DNA of 64,000 bases from Leucobacter muris (GTDB taxonomy: Bacteria > Actinomycetota > Actinomycetes > Actinomycetales > Microbacteriaceae). The stretch covers positions 1,302,001 through 1,366,000 of the forward strand of contig NZ_CP035037.1 in the NCBI RefSeq assembly GCF_004028235.1. Reading direction: 5' to 3'. A model generated the notes under the pieces. That model saw nothing but the letters and a program-made list of their open reading frames with translations. It searched no databases and was not told where the DNA came from. Shown piece after piece: positions 29,441 through 36,948 of the stretch. Made by a program: the position numbers and the translations under genes. Position 1 is the stretch's first letter. Each line of letters begins with the position of its first letter.

Positions 29441-30673
29441 ATGCAACTGGCGAAAGATGCGAAGCGCGCGGTGCGACTGGCGAAGCGCGTGCTGAAGGGA
29501 CGACGGGCCTACTTCGAACTGCGCAACCTGATCCTCGAGCAGGGCCCCCTGCCCGAACAGCGCTTCCGCGTGGGCGTCTACTTCGCCGACAGCGACGTCA
29601 ACATCTACCAGATGCGACAGTGGTACGCGCCGCTGCAGGAGCTCTCGAAGCACTGGCCGGTGCTCGTGCTCGCCCGCAACCCGGCCGGAGCTCGGCAGCT
29701 GATGCAGGAGAGCGGCCTCGACGTCGCCTTCGTGCAGAAGGTCACCGACCTCGAGCGGGTGATCGAGCAGCAGCCCCTCGACGTGATCCTCTACGTGAAC
29801 CAGAACACGCGCAACTTCCAGATGATGCGCTACGGCCGACGCTGGCACGTGTTCATCAACCACGGCGAGAGCGACAAGATGTACATGACCAGCAATCAGT
29901 ACAAGACGTACGATTTCGCACTGGTCGCGGGCGACGCCGCGCAGGCCCGCCTGTCGAAGGCGCTCTGGGACTACGACGTGGATCGGCGCACGATCCCGAT
30001 CGGCCGCCCGCAGGCCGATCACCTGGGCGGCACCCCGCCGTTCGAGCCAGACGAGCGCACCGTCGTGTTCTACGCCCCGACCTGGGAGGGCGATCGGCCG
30101 GCGGCGTGCTACGGATCCGTGGCGACCCACGGCGAGGCCCTCGTGCGCGAGCTCATCGCCACCGGCCGGCACCGCGTGGTGTATCGGCCCCACCCGCGCA
30201 GCGGCGTGGTCGACTCCGAGTTCGGGGCCGCGAACACCCGCATCATCGCGATGCTGCAGGAGGCCAACCAGCAGGATCCGGCGGCGCAGCACGTGTACGA
30301 CACCTCGCCCGCCCTCGGCTGGCAGCTGAGCCTGCCCGACGTCGCCATCTGCGACATCTCCGCGATGGTCTACGACCGCCTCGCCACGGGCAAGCCGCTC
30401 ATGGTGACCCGCCCGGTCGCGCCCGAGGCCGAGGTCGACGAGGGCGGCTACCTGAGCGTGTGCGAGTGGCTCGACGCGGATCAGGCCGGCGATATCGCGG
30501 CGGTGCTGGACCGGGTGATCGGCGACGATGCGGCCCGCGAGCGGCTGGGCACGTGGTCGCAGCACTACTTCGGCGACACCTCGCCCGGGGCGCCGACCCG
30601 CCGCTTCCACGGCGCGATCGAGGGCCTGCTGGCGAAAGCCGACGAGTGGCGGCGGAGGCAGACGGCGGAGTAG
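29441..30673 (+). CDS. CDP-glycerol glycerophosphotransferase family protein, single domain
   Basis: A 410-residue protein of the CDP-glycerol glycerophosphotransferase superfamily. Supporting motifs are NHGESDKMYMTSNQYK (acceptor-side histidine), VFYAPTWEG, YRPHPRSGV and a C-terminal DVAICDISAMVYDRLATGKP. The last replaces the usual TDYSS with CDISA, so donor specificity may differ from the tandem protein upstream. The N-terminal 25 residues are strongly basic and amphipathic, suiting peripheral membrane binding. It converges with the TagGH-like exporter genes. Expected role: a priming or modification step in a phosphate-containing wall glycopolymer (inference). Confidence 0.82.
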   Translation: MQLAKDAKRAVRLAKRVLKGRRAYFELRNLILEQGPLPEQRFRVGVYFADSDVNIYQMRQWYAPLQELSKHWPVLVLARNPAGARQLMQESGLDVAFVQKVTDLERVIEQQPLDVILYVNQNTRNFQMMRYGRRWHVFINHGESDKMYMTSNQYKTYDFALVAGDAAQARLSKALWDYDVDRRTIPIGRPQADHLGGTPPFEPDERTVVFYAPTWEGDRPAACYGSVATHGEALVRELIATGRHRVVYRPHPRSGVVDSEFGAANTRIIAMLQEANQQDPAAQHVYDTSPALGWQLSLPDVAICDISAMVYDRLATGKPLMVTRPVAPEAEVDEGGYLSVCEWLDADQAGDIAAVLDRVIGDDAARERLGTWSQHYFGDTSPGAPTRRFHGAIEGLLAKADEWRRRQTAE

Positions 30674-30700
30674 CGGAGCCCCGCACGCGAGCCGCGGCCC

Positions 30701-31486
30701 CTAACCGCCGACGGGGTGATCGGCGTTGTAGCGATCCAGCACCTCGTCGATCGGCGCGTCGAGCGCGAGCCGCCCCTTGTCGAGGTACAGCCCCCGCGAG
30801 CAGAACCGTCGCAGATCGCCCTCCTTGTGCGAGACGAGGAACAGGGTCTTCCCCTGCGCGAGCAGATCTTCGATGCGCCGATAGCACTTCGCCCGAAACG
30901 CCCGGTCGCCCACGGCGAGCACCTCGTCGACGAGCAGCACGGGCTCGTCGAGCTGCGAGATGACCGAGAAGGCGACCCGCACCTTCATGCCGCTCGAGAG
31001 GTGCTTGAACGGGGTGTCGATCACGTCTTCGGCGCCCGCGAAATCGATGATGTCGGCGAAGCGCGCGGCGATCTCCTGACGGCTGAGCCCGTGCAGGCCC
31101 GCGGCGAGGTTGACGTTGTCGCGCACGGTCAGGTCGCCGACGAAGCCGCCGGTGATCTCGATGAGCGGAGCCACGCCGCCGTGCACGGTCACCGTGCCCT
31201 CGTCGGGCAGCAGCACGCCGGCGACGAGCTTCAGCAGCGTCGACTTGCCCTGCCCGTTGCGGCCCACCACGCCGATCGCCTCGCCGGGCCGCACCTCGAA
31301 GGAGACGTCGCGCAGCGCCCAGAACTCGCCCGGGCGATTGCGGCGCGACCGCCCCGAGAAGAGATCCTTGAAGCTGCGGCGTGAGCCCTTGTTGCGTCGG
31401 AAGCGCACCCCGAGCTTCTGCACGGAAATGATGGGCGGCGCATCGGGGGAGTCTGAGCGGCCGATGTTCTCGTCGAGTTCGTACAT
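30701..31486 (-). CDS. Teichoic acid/polysaccharide ABC exporter, ATP-binding subunit (TagH-like)
   Basis: A 261-residue ABC ATPase of the Wzt/TagH type. Walker A GRNGQGKST, signature LSSGMKVRVAF (the LSSGM variant typical of polysaccharide exporters), Walker B VLLVDEVLAVGD and H-loop LVSHKEG are all present. There is no C-terminal carbohydrate-binding extension, so export would not depend on terminal-sugar recognition by this subunit. It starts 4 bp after the permease stop, so the two are cotranscribed. Expected role: powering flippase export of a lipid-linked wall polymer made by the neighbouring transferases. Confidence 0.93.
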   Translation of the reverse strand: MYELDENIGRSDSPDAPPIISVQKLGVRFRRNKGSRRSFKDLFSGRSRRNRPGEFWALRDVSFEVRPGEAIGVVGRNGQGKSTLLKLVAGVLLPDEGTVTVHGGVAPLIEITGGFVGDLTVRDNVNLAAGLHGLSRQEIAARFADIIDFAGAEDVIDTPFKHLSSGMKVRVAFSVISQLDEPVLLVDEVLAVGDRAFRAKCYRRIEDLLAQGKTLFLVSHKEGDLRRFCSRGLYLDKGRLALDAPIDEVLDRYNADHPVGG

Positions 31487-31490
31487 CGTG

Positions 31491-32297
31491 TCACAGCTCC
31501 TTCAGGACGCCGCCGGTGGAGCGTCGGAACACGAGCACGCCGATCACGAGGAAGAGGAGCGTGCCCAGGGCGGAGGCGCCCACGAGCGCCCAGTCAAGCT
31601 GGTCGGGGAAGAACCCGGCGCGGAACAGTGCGAAGATGCCCGAGAGCGGGTTGAGCCACGCGAGCGGCCGGGCGAACTCGGGCAGGTCGGCGGCGCCGTA
31701 GATGATGGGGGAGGCGTAGAAGAGCACGCGCAGGATCAGCTTCGTCGCGCGTTCGAAGTCGCGGAAGAACACGACGAGCGGCGAGACCAGCAGGCCGACC
31801 CCGAGTGTGAGCGTCGCGAGCATCAGCACCGCCAGCGGGAAGAGCACGAGCTCCCACCCGACGGTGGCCCCGGTCGCGATCGCGAACGCGATGAGCACGG
31901 GCAGGCTCAGCACGAACTCGACGCCCTTCGAGCAGACGATGCGACCCACCCAGATCCAGCGGGGCAGGGCTACGGAGCGCACCAGCTTCACGTCGCGCAG
32001 GAATGCGCGCGTCGAGTCGGAGACCGCCCCGTTGAACCAGACCCACGGCAGCAGGGCGGTCAGCAGGAAGACGATGTAGGGCGTCTCGCCGACGGACCGG
32101 CTGAACACCTGGGTGAAGATGAACCAGTAGATGAGGCTCATCAGCAGCGGATCGAGGATCGACCAGAGGTAGCCGAGCAGCGAGGTGGAGTAGCGAACCT
32201 TGAGATCGCGCCGGGTCAGCAGCCACAGCGACGACCAGGCTCGCTTGCGCGTCGACCGCGTCGACCGCGTCGACCGGGGCTCGGAGGAAAACGTCAC
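31491..32297 (-). CDS. Teichoic acid/polysaccharide ABC exporter, permease (TagG-like)
   Basis: An ABC-2 type permease of about 268 residues with six predicted membrane helices, beginning VTFSSEPRSTRS. It has the family pattern LTRRDLKVRYSTSLLGYLWS at the first amphipathic helix and FYASPIIYG before the penultimate helix. An alternative GTG at 32345 would add 16 residues that do not look like a natural N-terminus. Neither start has a clear ribosome-binding site. The N-terminus contains the tripeptide RST three times, encoded by a 9-bp tandem repeat. Partner of the ATPase that follows. Confidence 0.9.
   Translation of the reverse strand: MTFSSEPRSTRSTRSTRKRAWSSLWLLTRRDLKVRYSTSLLGYLWSILDPLLMSLIYWFIFTQVFSRSVGETPYIVFLLTALLPWVWFNGAVSDSTRAFLRDVKLVRSVALPRWIWVGRIVCSKGVEFVLSLPVLIAFAIATGATVGWELVLFPLAVLMLATLTLGVGLLVSPLVVFFRDFERATKLILRVLFYASPIIYGAADLPEFARPLAWLNPLSGIFALFRAGFFPDQLDWALVGASALGTLLFLVIGVLVFRRSTGGVLKEL
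32249..32275. repeat. 9-bp tandem repeat, three copies
   Basis: GCGTCGACC is repeated exactly three times. It lies in the 5' end of the TagG-like gene and encodes R-S-T units. Copy number can change without shifting the frame. Confidence 0.8.
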
Positions 32298-32510
32298 ACA
32301 GCCATTCTGCCGGTTTTTCGGGGTTCCGTCGGCAGGCGCGTCCACGGCGGCGCGCCCGCCGGGCGAACCCGTGGACGCGCCGCCGACCGAACGCGGGCAC
32401 GACTCGCCGGCTCAACCCGCCGCTCGAACCCGCGGAGGAGCGGCCCGTCGGCCCGCGCACCGAAGCCGCGGCTCCCGGCGCGCGCACACGCTTCGCCGCC
32501 GATGATTTGA

Positions 32511-32516
32511 TAAATT
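32511..32516 (+). promoter_or_regulatory. -10 hexamer of a probable leaderless promoter
   Basis: TAAATT lies in an unusually AT-rich stretch (32501-32517), six bases before GTG 32523, with no ribosome-binding site. Confidence 0.55.
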
Positions 32517-32522
32517 AGACAC

Positions 32523-33605
32523 GTGCCGCCCGTATCGCCTTCGACCGAGCCTGTTTTCGAGCCAGAAGAGAGCTCGAGGTCGAGCGAACCGGTTTTGGAG
32601 GAGCGCGAGGTCGAGAGCCGTCAGGGCGAGGAGACCGGTGCGGAGGCGGCATCCGCGGGCGGTTCCCCCCGCATCCGGCCGAGCCGCGCCGCGGGTGCGA
32701 GCGGTGACGCCCCCTCCGAGCCCCGGGCCGCCGATCTCGAGGCTGCCCAGCCGAAGCCGTCAACGCGCACGGGCCGTATCCAGGTGCCGGTTCCGTCGGT
32801 GGTGCGAGCGCGGGAGCGCGGCCGTCTGGCTGAGCAGAACCCCGTCGTGCTGCGCACCGAGATGCTCACGAAGACCTACGGTTCGCTCGTCGCCGCCAAC
32901 GAGGTGTCGATCGAGGTGCACGCCGGATCCTTCACCGGCGTCGTCGGCCCCAACGGCGCGGGCAAGACCACCACGCTCTCGATGATCAGCGGGCTGCTGC
33001 GCCCCACCTCCGGGCGGGTGAGCGTGCGCGACGTCGACGTGTGGAGCGACGGGCCGGCCGCGAAGCGCCTCATCGGCACGCTGCCGGATCGGCTGCGCCT
33101 GTTCGACCGCCTGACGGGCGCGCAGCTGCTCTACTACTGCGGCGTGCTGCACGGCGTCGAGGAGGGCGCGGTCGCGCAGCGCTCCGCGGAGCTGGCCGAG
33201 GCGTTCGGCCTCGAGTCGGCGCTCGGGCGCCTCGTCTCCGACTACTCGGCCGGCATGCAGAAGAAGATCGCGCTGGCCTGCTCCATGATCCACGCGCCCG
33301 AGGTGCTCGTGCTCGACGAGCCGTTCGAGGCGATCGACCCCGTCTCGGCGTCGAACGTCACCGAGATCCTCGAGAAGTTCGTGTCGGGCGGCGGCAGCGT
33401 GGTCATGTCGAGCCACAGCCTCGATCTGATCCAGCGCGTCTGCGATCACGTCTCGATCATCGTCGACGGCAGCGTCATCGCGCAGGGCACCGTCGACGCC
33501 GTGCGCGACGGCATCAGCCTCGAGGAGCGCTTCACCAGACTGACCGGCATGAGCGACGCGAGGAAGGGGCTCGAGTGGTTGCACGGCTCTTCCGACTCCG
33601 AGTAG
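32523..33605 (+). CDS. ABC transporter ATP-binding protein with long disordered N-terminus
   Basis: A 360-residue ABC ATPase. Residues 1 to about 115 are Glu/Ser/Pro/Ala-rich and look disordered; the nucleotide-binding domain follows (VLRTEMLTKTYGSLVAANEV). Walker A GPNGAGKTT, a signature read as SDYSAGMQKK, Walker B VLVLDEPFEAIDP and H-loop MSSHSLDL are intact. The last 31 bp overlap the permease gene, indicating coupling. It resembles ATPases of ABC-2 exporters such as drug or bacteriocin-immunity pumps. The substrate is unknown; the location beside wall-polymer genes is the only context. The N-terminal extension is unusual for this class. Confidence 0.9.
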   Translation: MPPVSPSTEPVFEPEESSRSSEPVLEEREVESRQGEETGAEAASAGGSPRIRPSRAAGASGDAPSEPRAADLEAAQPKPSTRTGRIQVPVPSVVRARERGRLAEQNPVVLRTEMLTKTYGSLVAANEVSIEVHAGSFTGVVGPNGAGKTTTLSMISGLLRPTSGRVSVRDVDVWSDGPAAKRLIGTLPDRLRLFDRLTGAQLLYYCGVLHGVEEGAVAQRSAELAEAFGLESALGRLVSDYSAGMQKKIALACSMIHAPEVLVLDEPFEAIDPVSASNVTEILEKFVSGGGSVVMSSHSLDLIQRVCDHVSIIVDGSVIAQGTVDAVRDGISLEERFTRLTGMSDARKGLEWLHGSSDSE

Positions 33606-35146
33606 CGCTGCTGGGCGGTGCGTTCCGAGGATCGTTCGCGAAGGGCCTGCGCACCTCACTGCTCTACGTGCTGCTCGGCGCGGCCGCGGTGCTGCTCGCC
33701 GTGGTGCCCGCGCGCCTGCTGCCCGCCGGGCACGAGCGCGCGATCGTCGACGTGATCATCGGCACCATCGTGCTGGCGGGCGCGTTCGTGGTGCCGTTTT
33801 TCGAGAACCGCCGCAACCTCGAACCTCGCCAGTTCGGCCAGTTCCCGGTCGCGCCCGCGGCGATCGCCTCGTCGGTGCTCATCACGTCGATCATGACGTG
33901 GCCCTTCCTGCTGATGCTGATCTGGCTGACGGCGCTGGCCGTGCTGCGGCCCGAGTGGGGCGAGCCCGGCTGGATCGCGCCCGTCGCCCTGGCTCTCGCG
34001 GCGATCCTCGCGCTCTGCAGCGCGCGCGTCGTGTCGGCCGTGTCGAAGCTGCTCGCAGGAGCCCGCAACGCGGGTTCCATCCGCACGGTGGGCGTGGTGC
34101 TGCTCATCGCCTTCCTGCCGGTGGCCGTGTTCGCGGCCGCAACAGCGTTCGGGGCAGAGGGATCGGTCGCCGCGACCAGCGCCGCGGAAGCCGCGGGGTG
34201 GACCCCGTTCGGGGCGCCCTTCGCGGCCCTGGCGCTCGCGGCCGCGGGCGACGTCGACGGCGCCCTGCTGCATCTCGCGGTCGCGGCCGCCGCGATCCTC
34301 GTGCTGCTGGCCGTCTGGTTCCCGCTCGTGCGCTTCGCCAACCAGCACGTCGACCGCCCCGTCGCCCCCGACGCGGCCCGCGCCGGCCTCGGCTGGTTCG
34401 AGCGCTTCGCCGCGCGACCCGCGCAGGTGATCGCCGCCCGCGAGCTCACCTACTGGGCGCGCGACCCCCGCTACCGCGTCGCGCTCTTCGCGATCCCGAT
34501 CGCCCCCGTCGTGATGCTCATCGCGTTCGCCGTGGCGGGCGCCGATCTGCGGCCGCTCGCGCTCGTGCCGCTGCCGGTCATCCTGCTGCTGCTCGGCTGG
34601 TCCCAGCACAACGACGTCTCGATGGACTCGACCGCCATCTGGGAGCACGTGGCTAGCGGCATCCGCGGCCGCGCCGACCGCGCCGGCCGCCTGGCTCCCG
34701 TGCTCATGATCGGCCTGCCCCTCGCCCTCATCGGCTCGAGCATCACCGTGACGATCCTCGGCGAGTGGCGGGTGCTGCCCGCGGTGATCGGCATGAACGT
34801 CTCGGTGCTGCTGGTGGCGTGCGCGGTGTCGAGCGTGTTCTCCGTGCTCATGCCCTACCCGGCGACGCGACCCGGGGACAGCCCCTTCTCGCAGCCCCAG
34901 TGGTCGGGTTCGGGTTCGGGCCTCGCGCAGACCCTCTCGATGGTGCTGGCGCTGCTGCTCGCGGTGCCGCCCCTCTGGTACGCGATCAGCGCGATCCTCG
35001 ACGTCGAGTTCGCGAGCAACATGTGGGCGCTCGGCTTCGGCCTGGGCTACGGCGCCGTGGTGCTGCTGCTCGGCGTGTTCATTGGCGGCTGGCTCTTCGA
35101 CCGCAGCGGCCCCGAACTCATCGCCGTCACCCAGGTCTTCGACTGA
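33575..35146 (+). CDS. ABC-2 type exporter permease
   Basis: A 523-residue polytopic membrane protein with about 12 hydrophobic segments, starting VVARLFRLRVALLGGAFRG. GTG 33575 has GAGGAAGGGG upstream and lies within the ATPase gene. A basic cytoplasmic loop in the middle (VDRPVAPDAARAGLGWFERF) contains ARELTYWARDPRYR, typical of two-halves ABC-2 exporters. It forms an exporter with the preceding ATPase. No substrate can be assigned. Confidence 0.85.
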   Translation: MVARLFRLRVALLGGAFRGSFAKGLRTSLLYVLLGAAAVLLAVVPARLLPAGHERAIVDVIIGTIVLAGAFVVPFFENRRNLEPRQFGQFPVAPAAIASSVLITSIMTWPFLLMLIWLTALAVLRPEWGEPGWIAPVALALAAILALCSARVVSAVSKLLAGARNAGSIRTVGVVLLIAFLPVAVFAAATAFGAEGSVAATSAAEAAGWTPFGAPFAALALAAAGDVDGALLHLAVAAAAILVLLAVWFPLVRFANQHVDRPVAPDAARAGLGWFERFAARPAQVIAARELTYWARDPRYRVALFAIPIAPVVMLIAFAVAGADLRPLALVPLPVILLLLGWSQHNDVSMDSTAIWEHVASGIRGRADRAGRLAPVLMIGLPLALIGSSITVTILGEWRVLPAVIGMNVSVLLVACAVSSVFSVLMPYPATRPGDSPFSQPQWSGSGSGLAQTLSMVLALLLAVPPLWYAISAILDVEFASNMWALGFGLGYGAVVLLLGVFIGGWLFDRSGPELIAVTQVFD

Positions 35147-35166
35147 CGCTCCGGGAGCCCCCGAGG

Positions 35167-35172
35167 TACAAT
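35167..35172 (+). promoter_or_regulatory. -10 hexamer of a probable leaderless promoter
   Basis: TACAAT is followed by six bases and ATG 35179. There is no Shine-Dalgarno in the six-base gap. Confidence 0.55.
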
Positions 35173-35178
35173 CGGCTC

Positions 35179-35454
35179 ATGGGTATTTTCTCGCGTCGTG
35201 ATCCGGACACCGCAGGCGGGGGCACCGATGTGCTCGACCGCGAACTCGAGAAACTGCTCGAGGATTCGCAGATCGAGGACGGCGACCACGAGCGCTTCTC
35301 GCACTACGTGCCCAAAGACAAGATCCTCGAATCGGCCGTGACGGGCAAGCCGGTACGCGCGCTCTGCGGCAAGAAATGGACGCCCTCGCGCGACCCCGAG
35401 AAGTTCCCGGTCTGCCCCGACTGCAAGAGGGTCTACGAGCGCATGAAGAAGTGA
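35179..35454 (+). CDS. DUF3039 domain protein
   Basis: A 91-residue actinobacterial protein starting MGIFSRRDPDTAGGG. The family core HYVPKDKILESAVTGKPV is followed by ALCGKKW and VCPDCKRVYERMK, whose three cysteines probably form a small metal site. Function is unknown. It stands alone, between its own probable leaderless promoter and a very strong hairpin. Confidence 0.92.
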   Translation: MGIFSRRDPDTAGGGTDVLDRELEKLLEDSQIEDGDHERFSHYVPKDKILESAVTGKPVRALCGKKWTPSRDPEKFPVCPDCKRVYERMKK

Positions 35455-35505
35455 CGCGCAGCTCGCTCCGCCGCGGCCGAGCGACCGCATGCGGTGCGTG
35501 AACGA

Positions 35506-35541
35506 CTGCGCCCCCGCCGAGGTTTCTCGGCGGGGGCGCAG
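35506..35541. terminator. Bidirectional hairpin terminator
   Basis: A 16-bp perfect stem, CTGCGCCCCCGCCGAG (35506-35521) with its complement (35526-35541), and a GTTT loop. It separates the convergent DUF3039 and pncB genes and can serve both. Confidence 0.85.
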
Positions 35542-35593
35542 CCGTCTCGCCTGGCCCTGTCGCTGATCGGCTGTTCGAGCGGTTCGGAGCGGG

Positions 35594-36916
35594 TCAGCGG
35601 TACTCGGTGGGGATCGCGGGATCGCCCCGCGTGAGGCTGAGCGCGACCGGCGGCAGCTCGGCGACGCGGGTGCGGTGCCGTTCGCGGGCGGCCGCGAGGC
35701 CTGCGGCGCCCGTGTGCTCGGGCAGGATCTCGCCCGCCTGCACGAGCGGTGCGAGCACCTCGCGGCTGACACCCGGCAGATCCTCGCCCTCGGGCTCGCC
35801 GCTCGGGCCGTCGCCGAGCAGGATCAGCTCGGCGGTCGCGGTCCCCCGCGCGTTGTAGCTGCGGCGCACGCTCTTGCGCCCGCCCACGGAGGCCTTCTCA
35901 GCCGACTTCTTCGCGACCGAGATCCACTCGCCCGACTCGTTCTCGTGCGCGACGAGCTTGTAGACCATGCCCATCGTGGGGGTGCCCGATCCGATCACGA
36001 CCGAGGTGCCGACGCCGAAGCTGTCGACGGGCGAGGCCGCGAGGGCGGCGACGGTGTGCTCGTCGAGGTCGTTGGTCACGGTGATGCGGGTGCGCGTGGC
36101 CCCCAGCTCGTCGAGCAGTCGGCGCACCTGCGCGACGACGACCGGCAGGTCGCCGGAGTCGATGCGCACGGCGCCGAGCCCGGTGCCGGCGACCTCGACG
36201 GCGGTGCGCACGCCCTGCTCGATGTCGTAGGTGTCGACGAGCAGTGTGGTATCGGTGCCGAGGGCTGCGACCTGCGCCTCGAACGCCTGCCGTTCGCTGT
36301 CGTGCAGCAGGGTGAAGCTGTGGGCGGCCGTGCCCATGGTCGGGATGCCGTAGCGGCGGCCCGCCTCGAGGTTGGACGTGGCGCTGAAGCCGGCCAGGTA
36401 GGCGGAGCGGGCCGCGGCGACGGCGCTGTACTCGCCGGTGCGGCGGGAGCCCATCTCGGCGAGCGGCTTGCCTGCCGCGGCGTGGCTCATGCGGGAGGCC
36501 GCGGTGGCGACGGCGGAGTCGGCGTTGAGGATGCTGAGCGCGAGCGTCTCGAGCAGCACACCCTCGGCGAAGCTCGACTCGACGATGATGAGGGGGGAAC
36601 CGGGGAAGAACACCTCGCCCTCGGGATAGCCCCAGATGTCGCCCGAGAACCGGAAGTCGGCCAGCCAGTCGAGGGCGGCCCCGCTCACGATGCGGTGCTC
36701 GCGCAGGAACTCGAGCTCGGCGTCGGTGAAGCGGAAGCGCTCGATGGCGTCGAGCAGGCGGCCGGTGCCGGCGACGACGCCGTATCGGCGCGCACCCGAG
36801 AGCCGCCTGGCGAAGAGCTCGAAGACGCTGCCCCGCTGAGCGGTGCCGGCCTGCAGCGCGGCGTCGACCATGGTGAGCTCGTAGTGGTCGGTGAGGAGGG
36901 CCGTTGACGTGTGCAC
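35594..36916 (-). CDS. pncB: Nicotinate phosphoribosyltransferase
   Basis: A 440-residue enzyme of the Preiss-Handler route, making nicotinate mononucleotide from nicotinate and PRPP for NAD synthesis. Typical segments are LLTDHYELTMVDAAL at the N-terminus, the GTAAHSFTLLH phosphoacceptor region with the conserved His, VRIDSGDL and FGVGTSVV (PRPP binding). The start is GTG 36916: a -10 box ends six bases upstream, which fits a leaderless message. The longer open frame beyond it has no family similarity. With nudC this window holds both a synthesis and a degradation step of NAD metabolism, though not linked in one operon. Confidence 0.96.
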   Translation of the reverse strand: MHTSTALLTDHYELTMVDAALQAGTAQRGSVFELFARRLSGARRYGVVAGTGRLLDAIERFRFTDAELEFLREHRIVSGAALDWLADFRFSGDIWGYPEGEVFFPGSPLIIVESSFAEGVLLETLALSILNADSAVATAASRMSHAAAGKPLAEMGSRRTGEYSAVAAARSAYLAGFSATSNLEAGRRYGIPTMGTAAHSFTLLHDSERQAFEAQVAALGTDTTLLVDTYDIEQGVRTAVEVAGTGLGAVRIDSGDLPVVVAQVRRLLDELGATRTRITVTNDLDEHTVAALAASPVDSFGVGTSVVIGSGTPTMGMVYKLVAHENESGEWISVAKKSAEKASVGGRKSVRRSYNARGTATAELILLGDGPSGEPEGEDLPGVSREVLAPLVQAGEILPEHTGAAGLAAARERHRTRVAELPPVALSLTRGDPAIPTEYR

Positions 36917-36922
36917 GCCGCC

Positions 36923-36928
36923 AGCATA
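36923..36928 (-). promoter_or_regulatory. -10 hexamer of a probable leaderless pncB promoter
   Basis: On the minus strand TATGCT is followed by GGCGGC and then GTG 36916. Confidence 0.5.
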
Positions 36929-36948
36929 GTCGGTGGGGTGCGGCCGGA

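Noticed and set aside
32298..32345. TagG-like permease start at GTG 32345
   Set aside because: The added 16 residues look unlike a natural N-terminus and have no ribosome-binding site; kept only as an alternative.
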